A stretch of 8,313 nt of DNA from positions 1 to 8,313 of the forward strand of contig CAMUQM010000080.1 in NCBI GenBank assembly GCA_947095945.1. The letters are read 5' to 3'. How positions within the stretch are numbered: position 1 is the first letter of the stretch; each line of letters begins with the position of its first letter. This stretch comes from an uncultured Prevotella sp. GTDB lineage: Bacteria > Bacteroidota > Bacteroidia > Bacteroidales > Bacteroidaceae. The notes beneath the pieces are model-generated. The model saw nothing but the letters and a program-made list of their open reading frames with translations, did no database searches and was not told the origin of the DNA. The translations under genes were made by a program, and so were the position numbers. Below are positions 1 to 5,124 of the stretch, piece after piece.

Positions 1-886
1 AACCATGCAGGAAGGCATATTGCAAGAGCTTCGGTTCACAGCACTCGCCAGCTCCAGAGGGTGGAAGTAACGAGGGTGCAAGACCCTCTTCAGTGGCACG
101 TTCAGCAGGGGTTGCGGCTATTGCGTGGGCAGCCTTGGTACGTGCAGGACTATTCTTCAGATAGTAATCACGGAAAATATCGAGCAGGTTCTTGCGCTTT
201 CCGTGTGCATTGAGCAGTGAGAATTGGGAGAAAAGCCAACGTTGCAGACGGTCAGACTTCATCTTTCGTTCCCGCTTCCATGCTGTTATCTGGTCCTGAA
301 AGTCATTTACAGCAGTCTGTGCAGCGGTAATCCGCTCTGCGTATGCCTGTTTCTTACGGTGCAATTCTGCTTTAAGAAACTGGCTCTGGCGAGTCATTTC
401 GTTTTGTTCCTCCTCTGAAATAAAAGCCTCCTTGCGACGTTTATCACGCAAGAACTTAGCCCCTTGCATCACTTTCCGTGCTTCCTCAATTGCCTTTTCA
501 GCTTCCTGCTGAATCTTTTTTAGCCTTTCCTTTGCCTGTCGGTAGGCTGTTGAGGCTTTCAGTTGGGCTATCTGCGTGTTCAAATGGGTAATCTCAGCCT
601 CGTGAATCTTGAAGTAACCATCGGGCTGGAGATAGTCAAAGACAGCAGGAACGAAGTCTTCTCTCTCGTCTGCTATCTGCCCTGAATAGGCTTGCAGATA
701 ACCAACCTCTCCGTTTCGCTCAACAATCAGAACGCCATACATCTTCCCTTCGGAAGGTGTCATAGGGAGATTTGCCTGCAACTGCTTGGCTGCAGCACGG
801 CAAAGAGCGTCTGGTTCGTAATCGAAAGGATTATTAAACCGAGCGGGTAAGGGCTGTTTTGATAGGATAGGATGAAACTTCACCAT
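1..886 (-). CDS. RluA-family RNA pseudouridine synthase, N-terminal part (cut by window edge)
   Basis: I read this on the minus strand from the ATG at 886-884; 295 codons are open and the gene continues beyond position 1. The product begins MVKFHPILSK, has a small domain with SEGKMYGVLIVE and GYLQAYSG (about residues 45-70), then a long charged helical region (about 104-215, rich in K, E, Q and A, likely coiled coil), and reaches PPSGAGECCEPKLLQYAF near residues 275-292. That last motif and the whole architecture match, from memory, the roughly 540-residue Bacteroidota RluA-type proteins annotated as 23S rRNA/tRNA pseudouridine synthases, which isomerise uridine to pseudouridine. The catalytic domain with the HRLDxxTSG-type motif would lie outside the window, so activity cannot be checked here. 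The start is supported by homologs starting with a similar M-x-x-F-H and by a promoter directly upstream. Family confidence is good; the exact RNA target is unknown. Confidence 0.82.
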   Translation of the reverse strand, partial: MVKFHPILSKQPLPARFNNPFDYEPDALCRAAAKQLQANLPMTPSEGKMYGVLIVERNGEVGYLQAYSGQIADEREDFVPAVFDYLQPDGYFKIHEAEITHLNTQIAQLKASTAYRQAKERLKKIQQEAEKAIEEARKVMQGAKFLRDKRRKEAFISEEEQNEMTRQSQFLKAELHRKKQAYAERITAAQTAVNDFQDQITAWKRERKMKSDRLQRWLFSQFSLLNAHGKRKNLLDIFRDYYLKNSPARTKAAHAIAATPAERATEEGLAPSLLPPSGAGECCEPKLLQYAFLHG

Positions 887-887
887 G

Positions 888-918
888 CAAAGGTAAGGAA
901 AAGTTGACGAGTTTACAA
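888..918 (-). promoter_or_regulatory. Bacteroidota-type promoter for the pseudouridine synthase
   Basis: On the minus strand TTG (918-916) is followed after exactly 20 bp by TACCTTTG (895-888), matching the Bacteroidota primary sigma consensus TTG-N19-21-TAnnTTTG. Only one base separates the box from the ATG at 886, so transcription would be expected to begin at or inside the first codons. The transcript is therefore leaderless or nearly so, unless a later start is used. The -33 element lies inside the 8-bp tandem array. Confidence 0.65.
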
Positions 919-958
919 GTTAAGGAGTTGACAAGTGGACGAGTTTACGGGTTGACAA
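903..958. repeat. Tandem array of seven degenerate 8-bp units
   Basis: Seven consecutive units with exact 8-bp spacing start at 903, 911, 919, 927, 935, 943 and 951. The consensus is GTTKACRA; individual units include GTTGACGA, GTTTACAA and GTTGACAA, the last occurring twice. The array sits between the divergent promoters of the pseudouridine synthase and the patatin gene and overlaps the former's -33 element. It is non-coding and resembles the 8-bp-type repeats at 3278-3360. Its function is unknown. Confidence 0.8.
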
Positions 959-1015
959 GTTATTTGTTATGGAAGAGAGGAATTGGTTTTATGCTTTTTA
1001 GCAATTATAGTTTCT

Positions 1016-1060
1016 CTAGAATAACTAGAATTCCTAGGATTTCTAGTAAAGCTAGTCTTG
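1016..1060. repeat. Tandem array of five 9-bp units, each starting with CTAG
   Basis: CTAG occurs at 1016, 1025, 1034, 1043 and 1052, always exactly 9 bp apart; an ATAG at 1007 is in the same phase. The other five positions of each unit vary (AATAA, AATTC, GATTT, TAAAG, TCTTG). Within it, 1024-1047 is a 24-bp palindrome with two T/T mismatched positions, centred on CCTAGG. It lies 90-135 bp upstream of the patatin start. It could be a protein-binding array or a decayed repeat element; nothing shows which. Confidence 0.75.
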
Positions 1061-1136
1061 CCTTTAACTATCTCCTACAAATAATAAGAAAAGCAAGAAT
1101 AAAAGTGAAAACCACGCTTTTCTCTTGGAAAAACAT

Positions 1137-1144
1137 TACTTTTG
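1137..1144 (+). promoter_or_regulatory. Candidate -7 box of the patatin promoter
   Basis: TACTTTTG fits the Bacteroidota -7 consensus TAnnTTTG and ends 5 bp before the ATG at 1150. No TTG is present at the expected 19-21 bp upstream, so the -33 half is weak. If used, it gives a leaderless or very short leader, like the divergent gene. Confidence 0.45.
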
Positions 1145-1149
1145 TCGCT

Positions 1150-2136
1150 ATGAAGAAATGTTTTCTTGTATTTCTGATGCTGATATGCTGTGGGCTATCT
1201 GTGATGGCACAGCAGAAGAATAAAGACGGTAAAGACCGCCCGAAGGTAGGACTTGTGCTTGGAGGCGGTGGTGCGAAAGGTGCTGCAACCATAGGAATAC
1301 TGAAGGAATTAGAGCGGGCGCAGATTCCTGTTGACTATATCGCAGGGACAAGTATAGGAGCGATTATAGGCGGATTGTACTCGCAGGGCTATCGTGCGGA
1401 CGACCTCGAGAAACTCTTTCGTTCGCAGAATTGGCTGGCACTTTTGGCAGACAGGGATACAACACTTATCAGAAAGGTCTATAAGGAAGAAGATGGAGTT
1501 GTCTATCTCTTCGGCTTTCCTGTGCGGAGAAAGACTGATGCGAATGATAAGAAAGGCTTTGGAATGTTACATGGCGACCACGTTTATACCTTCCTTGACT
1601 CCCTCGTCAGGCATTCCCCAGTTCGTCGTGGCATCGTAAAAAAGGCTGTTCCCTTCTCGTGTGTAGCCTTTGACATTCGTCGTCAACAAGAAGTAATACT
1701 TGACACTGGTTCTTTGGCACGTAATATGCGTGCCAGTATGGCTATCCCCGGTGCGTTCAAACCCGTGCAGCTGGACACGCTGATGCTGGTAGATGGCGGT
1801 ATGGGCAATAATCTTCCAGTAGATGTTGTGCGGAAAATGGGGGCAGATATTGTTATTGCCATCGACCTTCAGCAGCGCAAACATGATGATTATCGTTCGC
1901 CTTTCGCCTTTCTGAAGAGAATGGCTGGTGTCCTGAAATGGTTGGCGGAACGTCCTGATATTAAGAAATATAATATCAACCGAACGCAAGCCGACCTCTA
2001 CTTAAATCCCGATTTAGGTTCCTATGGCGTTACTGACTTCAATGCGAAGGCTATAAATGATATCCTTAAAATAGGTGAGGAAACTGGTATTCAGTATCGA
2101 AAGCAGTTGGAAACTCTCATGCAAGACCATCAATGA
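1150..2136 (+). CDS. Secreted patatin-like phospholipase (short form)
   Basis: The 328-residue product is a patatin/RssA-type serine acyl hydrolase. A signal peptide is visible (MKKCFLVFLM followed by a hydrophobic stretch to about residue 20, probable cleavage VMA/QQ), so it acts in the periplasm or outside. The oxyanion glycine loop GGGGAKG is at 38-44, the nucleophile elbow GTSIG has Ser68, and the catalytic dyad Asp215 lies in DGGMGNNLP, so the active site is complete. A longer frame opens at 904, but its extra 82 residues are translated from the tandem repeats; the start at 1150 is chosen for the signal peptide and the promoter box just upstream. Many Bacteroidota patatins carry a C-terminal BamA-like barrel and exceed 700 residues; this one stops after the hydrolase domain plus about 90 residues. 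The substrate, a phospholipid or other acyl ester, is inferred from the family. Confidence 0.88.
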   Translation: MKKCFLVFLMLICCGLSVMAQQKNKDGKDRPKVGLVLGGGGAKGAATIGILKELERAQIPVDYIAGTSIGAIIGGLYSQGYRADDLEKLFRSQNWLALLADRDTTLIRKVYKEEDGVVYLFGFPVRRKTDANDKKGFGMLHGDHVYTFLDSLVRHSPVRRGIVKKAVPFSCVAFDIRRQQEVILDTGSLARNMRASMAIPGAFKPVQLDTLMLVDGGMGNNLPVDVVRKMGADIVIAIDLQQRKHDDYRSPFAFLKRMAGVLKWLAERPDIKKYNINRTQADLYLNPDLGSYGVTDFNAKAINDILKIGEETGIQYRKQLETLMQDHQ

Positions 2137-2144
2137 TAAATTAA

Positions 2145-2176
2145 TTTCATGAAAAAAAATATTTTTGTTCATGAAA
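2145..2176. terminator. Inverted repeat after the patatin gene, possible terminator or operator pair
   Basis: TTTCATGAA (2145-2153) and TTCATGAAA (2168-2176) form a 9-bp stem that can extend through an A-run pairing with a T-run. It begins 9 bp after the stop codon, as a terminator would, but the U-tract is inside the hairpin rather than after it. Each arm is itself palindromic (TTCATGAA) and their centres are about 22 bp apart, roughly two helical turns, so a paired binding site is an alternative. Confidence 0.45.
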
Positions 2177-2247
2177 ATAATTACACAACATTCGTCTTTT
2201 CCATTATTTGTTTGTGCTGACACGAGGATAGAAAAATATTATTTCTC

Positions 2248-2278
2248 TTGTCAATATCAGCCTTTTTGTCTACATTTG
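2248..2278 (+). promoter_or_regulatory. Bacteroidota-type promoter for the AEC permease
   Basis: TTG (2248-2250), exactly 20 bp, then TACATTTG (2271-2278) is a full match to the Bacteroidota consensus. Transcription would start near 2284, leaving a leader of about 35 nt before the ATG at 2320. A small imperfect dyad (TTTGT at 2275 with ACAAA ending at 2292) overlaps the end of the box and the expected start, and could be an operator, though it is short. Confidence 0.68.
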
Positions 2279-2319
2279 TACATTGTAACAAATCCAAATA
2301 ACATAAACTCGACAAATAG

Positions 2320-3255
2320 ATGCAAGCAATAGAAATCCTCTTTCCTGTCTTCTTCATGATGTTTCTTGGCTGGTTGAGCCACAAAAGAGGTTGGGTAACA
2401 GCAGGACAAAACGAAGGAGCAAAGTCGTTAGTATTTAATATTCTTTTCCCACTGCTCGTCTTTCACGTACTTGTGAAAGCAGAGTTATCGACGAATTTCA
2501 TTTATGAGATTCTCTTTTTGGATGCCGCTTGGATTCTTGTCTATCTGATAGGTAAGAGCATAGCAAAGCCCATCAGTGGTCGTTATGCCCGATTGGCACC
2601 TTTCCTACTGATGACATGTGAGGGAGGCAGCGTTGCCCTACCCCTTTATATCGCATTGGTAGGAGCAGAGCACGCTGTGAACATTATCACCTTTGACGTG
2701 GCTGGAATCCTCATCAACTTCGGACTTGTACCAGCACTCGTCACCCGTCAGACCTCAAAAGATGTGGCCTTCTTGCCATTGACTAAACGAATCATTAGCG
2801 CACCATTCATCATTGCTGTCATCGTTGGTATTCTGGTGAATGTGTTGGGCTTGTACCAATGGCTGATACAAAACGATTTGCATAGAATCTATGATGGCAC
2901 AATGGATATAGCGATGGCACCGATAGCAAGTATCATTCTCTTCACACTCGGCTATGGTTTCCACCTGCGAACAGCACAACTCAAGCCACTTTTAGCCTTG
3001 ACAGTGGTGCGCCTTGTGCTGTGTGGAGCTATCGTAGGGGCATTCTTCCTGCTGTTCCCTGAATTGATCGCAGTGAAGATATTCCTTGTTGGAGTACTGC
3101 TCTACTTTGCTTGTCCGACAGGATTCCCTGTACCATTACAGATAGAAAGCCTTTGTAGAGATGAGGACGACGAGAGTTTTATGTCGGCCTTTATCTCCAT
3201 TTTTATCGTTGTGGCGATGGTAGTATATACGTTGATTACATTACTATTGATATAA
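2320..3255 (+). CDS. AEC-family (auxin efflux carrier/malate permease type) transporter
   Basis: This 311-residue integral membrane protein has about ten hydrophobic segments (roughly 2-20, 35-55, 62-80, 92-115, 118-142, 158-178, 196-216, 222-246, 250-270 and 287-311), the length and layout of the AEC family (Pfam Mem_trans) within the BART superfamily. The glycine-containing fourth segment CEGGSVALPLY (100-110) and the proline-containing ninth segment ACPTGFPV (264-271) are typical helix-breaking regions of this fold. Family members move organic anions such as malate or lactate, or other small molecules; the substrate cannot be read from sequence. The start follows a consensus promoter with no Shine-Dalgarno. 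The next gene on the strand is a 2-hydroxy-acid dehydrogenase, which makes a hydroxy acid a reasonable but unproven substrate. Confidence 0.86.
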   Translation: MQAIEILFPVFFMMFLGWLSHKRGWVTAGQNEGAKSLVFNILFPLLVFHVLVKAELSTNFIYEILFLDAAWILVYLIGKSIAKPISGRYARLAPFLLMTCEGGSVALPLYIALVGAEHAVNIITFDVAGILINFGLVPALVTRQTSKDVAFLPLTKRIISAPFIIAVIVGILVNVLGLYQWLIQNDLHRIYDGTMDIAMAPIASIILFTLGYGFHLRTAQLKPLLALTVVRLVLCGAIVGAFFLLFPELIAVKIFLVGVLLYFACPTGFPVPLQIESLCRDEDDESFMSAFISIFIVVAMVVYTLITLLLI

Positions 3256-3262
3256 ATTTAAG

Positions 3263-3377
3263 GAGTGAATTACTTAGGAGTGAAGGAGTTAAGGAGTGAA
3301 AGGGAGTTAAGACAATAGTTTTAAATAATGGAGTTAAGGAGTGAAAGGGAGTAAAAGGAGTTAAGACAATAGTTTTA
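3263..3377. repeat. Direct repeats built from 8-bp GAGTKAAG units
   Basis: Units GAGTGAAG or GAGTTAAG start at 3278, 3286 and 3304, with a 10-bp variant at 3294 and an earlier degraded unit at 3263. A 22-nt block at 3285-3306 recurs identically at 3330-3351, and a 20-nt block at 3304-3323 (GAGTTAAGACAATAGTTTTA) recurs identically at 3358-3377. The sequence is non-coding and lies just after the permease stop codon. The unit length and AGT-rich core resemble the array at 903-958, suggesting one repeat family. No promoter matching the consensus is seen in it. Confidence 0.8.
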
Positions 3378-3478
3378 TAGGAACAAAAAGCGATTGGAAG
3401 AAATAAAACTAAATATTATAATTGAGATATCATAACATTTGTCTTAACTACTTGCACTCCCTTTCACTCCTTAACTCC
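3330..3478. repeat. Inverted repeat with 40-nt arms upstream of the dehydrogenase gene
   Basis: The arm 3330-3369 and the reverse complement of 3439-3478 agree at 37 of 40 positions, including a perfect 22-nt block (3330-3351 against 3457-3478). The spacer is 69 bp (3370-3438) and AT-rich. The right arm ends 14 nt before the ATG at 3493, so an mRNA covering both arms would form a long hairpin next to the translation start. Alternatively the arms could serve recombination. A degenerate -7-like AACATTTG (3434-3441) straddles the spacer/right-arm border without a clear -33 element. Confidence 0.8.
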
Positions 3479-3492
3479 TAAATTAAAAGAAC

Positions 3493-4443
3493 ATGAACGA
3501 TAACGTAAAGAGTCCGTGGCCAGGACCAGCGGGAATGATACCCGTAACAAGTGGTAAGGCAGATGATGCCAATGTTTTTAACCGCAACTACTTGGATTCT
3601 ATCCATGTTGAGATGCGCGTTATTGATGCTGTTGAACCATCATTGAAGACAGTTATCTTCGGTGAAGAGTTCGATTCACCGATTATGATGCCTGCTTTCT
3701 CACATCTTAATAAGGTGTTGAAAGATGGCAAGAAACCGATGCTGGAATATGCACGGGCAGCTAAGAAGCTGAACACTGTGAACTGGGTGGGAATGGAACC
3801 TAACGAGGAATATGCTGAAATTGCAGCCGAAGGAGCAAGAACAGTGAGAATCATTAAGCCATTTGCTGACCATAGTATCATCCTTGATGAGATTCAGTTT
3901 GCTATCGAACATGGTGCGATAGCCGTCGGTGTAGATATTGACCATGTGCCGGGAACAGACGGACGATATGACGTTGTGGACGGTATTCCACTTGGTCCTG
4001 TCATGCTCTCCGACCTCAAGGAATACGTGAGGGCTGCTGGCTCAGTTCCATTCGTAGCCAAAGGTGTTCTCTCTGTGCAAGATGCCTTAAAGTGTAAGGA
4101 GGCTGGCTGTGCTGCGATTGTTATCTCTCATCACCATGGGCGTATTCCTTTCGGCGTTGCTCCACTGATGGTTCTGCCTAAGATTAAGGCAGCATTGGAG
4201 GGAAGTGGCATCGCTATCTTCGTTGACTGTGGTATTGATACAGGCTATGATGCCTATAAGGCATTGGCATTAGGCGCTGATGCTGTATCTGTTGGCAGAG
4301 GAATTCTTAAGCCATTGCTGCAACAAGGAGCAGAAGGAGTTGAAGAGAAGGTACAAAAAATGAACGAACAACTTTCAGAGCTGATGATGTACACCTGCGT
4401 GAAAGATACTCGTTCATTCGATGCATCTGTGCTTTATATCTAA
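3493..4443 (+). CDS. FMN-dependent alpha-hydroxy-acid dehydrogenase/oxidase family protein
   Basis: The 316-residue protein matches the FMN-dependent TIM-barrel family of lactate dehydrogenase, glycolate oxidase and lactate monooxygenase. Conserved parts are the flavin-contacting Lys190 in AKGVLSVQDA, the catalytic His214 and substrate-binding Arg217 in VISHHHGR, and the phosphate-binding segment DCGIDTGYDAYKALALGADA (245-264) followed by VGRG. These would let it take hydride from a 2-hydroxy acid and pass it to FMN, giving a 2-oxo acid. The usual SNHGGR is SHHHGR and the usual DGG is DCG, so it is a divergent branch. It is shorter than classical members (about 350-390 residues). In an anaerobe a dehydrogenase role is more likely than an oxygen-using oxidase. 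It is a soluble cytoplasmic protein with no signal peptide. The upstream 40-nt inverted arms may influence its expression. Confidence 0.83.
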   Translation: MNDNVKSPWPGPAGMIPVTSGKADDANVFNRNYLDSIHVEMRVIDAVEPSLKTVIFGEEFDSPIMMPAFSHLNKVLKDGKKPMLEYARAAKKLNTVNWVGMEPNEEYAEIAAEGARTVRIIKPFADHSIILDEIQFAIEHGAIAVGVDIDHVPGTDGRYDVVDGIPLGPVMLSDLKEYVRAAGSVPFVAKGVLSVQDALKCKEAGCAAIVISHHHGRIPFGVAPLMVLPKIKAALEGSGIAIFVDCGIDTGYDAYKALALGADAVSVGRGILKPLLQQGAEGVEEKVQKMNEQLSELMMYTCVKDTRSFDASVLYI

Positions 4444-4505
4444 AAGAATAGCGATTATTCCATAAGAATAGATTGGATATATAAAGGCTTATACACTTAC
4501 ATAGG

Positions 4506-4531
4506 ATGACTATCCAAAATTAGATGGTCAT
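4506..4531 (+). other. Small hairpin, plus-strand oriented
   Basis: ATGACTATC (4506-4514) pairs with GATGGTCAT (4523-4531) over nine positions with an 8-nt loop. The one non-Watson-Crick pair is U-G on the plus strand, which would be A-C on the minus strand, so the plus strand folds better. There is no T-run after it, so it is a poor intrinsic terminator. It lies about 60 nt after the dehydrogenase stop and directly before the 99-nt element. Confidence 0.5.
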
Positions 4532-4535
4532 ATAA

Positions 4536-4634
4536 ATGGGGATAAACTACAAGAGAATATGCAGAAAAGACAAATGACAACTTTGTCTATCCATCAGTAT
4601 GTCTTTCCGTCTTTTACAAATAGTTTATCCCCAT
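4536..4634. repeat. 99-nt element bounded by a perfect 14-bp inverted repeat
   Basis: ATGGGGATAAACTA (4536-4549) is exactly complementary to TAGTTTATCCCCAT (4621-4634). Nested inside are AAAAGAC (4565-4571) with GTCTTTT (4609-4615), and alternatively AGACAAA (4568-4574) with TTTGTCT (4582-4588) around a 7-nt loop. The two inner stems share bases and cannot both form. No transposase or obvious target-site duplication is seen. It could be a small non-autonomous insertion, a structured RNA or part of an mRNA 3' region. Confidence 0.65.
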
Positions 4635-4698
4635 ACCGACCAACATTTGTAAACTATTTTTACACACTTCAAAACCAATACATGCTCTTTTAGCTTCC

Positions 4699-4817
4699 AA
4701 AAGATGCCTAATTGACTTGTAAAAGATGCCCTTTAAGGTCCTTACTAACGCCCTTTTGAAGTCCAACTAAGCACCTTTTCTTACACGACTCCATAACCAA
4801 CTGATTTCCTGTTAGTT
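4699..4817 (-). ncRNA. Candidate structured RNA or interspersed repeat, minus strand
   Basis: The arms at about 4699-4728 and 4750-4779 form an imperfect 81-nt hairpin, and AACCAAC (4795-4801) with GTTAGTT (4811-4817) forms a second. At five positions the arms do not match exactly (four in the large stem, one in the small); every one is A-C on the plus strand and G-U on the minus strand. This favours a minus-strand RNA. The large left arm also contains AAAAGATGCC twice (4699, 4721). TAAGTTTG on the minus strand (4826-4819) resembles a -7 box but has no -33 partner at 20 bp, and its expected start would fall inside the second hairpin. I recall similar sequence between genes in Prevotella genomes, but cannot verify that here. 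Confidence 0.5.
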
Positions 4818-5060
4818 GCAAACTTACTTTTTACACGTGTTTTTTTACTTTATTTTAAGTGTTTAGCACAACTTTATGTAATGATTTTTCAAACCACCAT
4901 CTGTATATTATCCAAGTCTTAAAATTAAGAGGTTAACTGTGATGAAGGCTAATAATAAAACAAATTGTTGACCGTCTTGGCTATCTGTTTGTTTAATGTA
5001 TAACTTCGATTCTTCCGCTAAAGCTATACGAAATGCATCCACTTGTTTAATGGGAAAAAC

Positions 5061-5106
5061 AAAATAGCATCTATAGAAAGCTTGTCATTTCTATAGATGC
5101 TATTTT
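5061..5106 (-). terminator. Strong intrinsic terminator of the C11 peptidase gene
   Basis: The arms 5061-5079 and 5088-5106 are perfectly complementary over 19 bp with an 8-nt loop (GCTTGTCA). On the minus strand the stem ends in TTTT and continues TTTTGTTTTT, the expected U-rich tail, starting about 19 nt after the peptidase stop codon. The stem also has A-rich and T-rich outer ends in the other direction, so it may act both ways. Confidence 0.88.
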
Positions 5107-5124
5107 CTAAGTTTGCCTTTTATT

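Larger units (their letters stand above)
4444..5060. other. Long intergenic region without a protein gene
   Basis: About 680 bp between the dehydrogenase stop and the convergent C11 peptidase gene contain no convincing reading frame on either strand. They hold structured elements listed separately: a small hairpin at 4506-4531, a 99-nt inverted-repeat element at 4536-4634, two hairpins at 4699-4817 and the terminator at 5061-5106. From about 4830 to 5060 the sequence is AT-rich; I see only an ACACGTGT palindrome (near 4832-4839) and a weak CTTAA/TTAAG dyad (near 4919-4930). No clear terminator lies just after the dehydrogenase; GAATA/TATTC at 4446-4460 is a weak candidate. Confidence 0.7.

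Noticed and set aside
224..418. 64-codon plus-strand frame at the left edge
   Set aside because: It is antisense to the pseudouridine synthase coding sequence, which is open across the whole left end.
904..1149. N-terminal 82-residue extension of the patatin frame
   Set aside because: It is translated from the 8-bp and 9-bp repeat arrays and would bury the clear signal peptide starting at 1150.
1567..1989. 140-codon minus-strand frame inside the patatin gene
   Set aside because: It is antisense to a conserved catalytic region, with no family resemblance.
3263..3478. CRISPR-like array
   Set aside because: The repeats are short, degenerate, directly adjoining and partly inverted, without regular unique spacers or cas genes.
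4940..4970. Tiny open frame beginning ATGAAGGCTAAT
   Set aside because: It has only about nine codons before TGA, no convincing ribosome binding site and no conserved feature.
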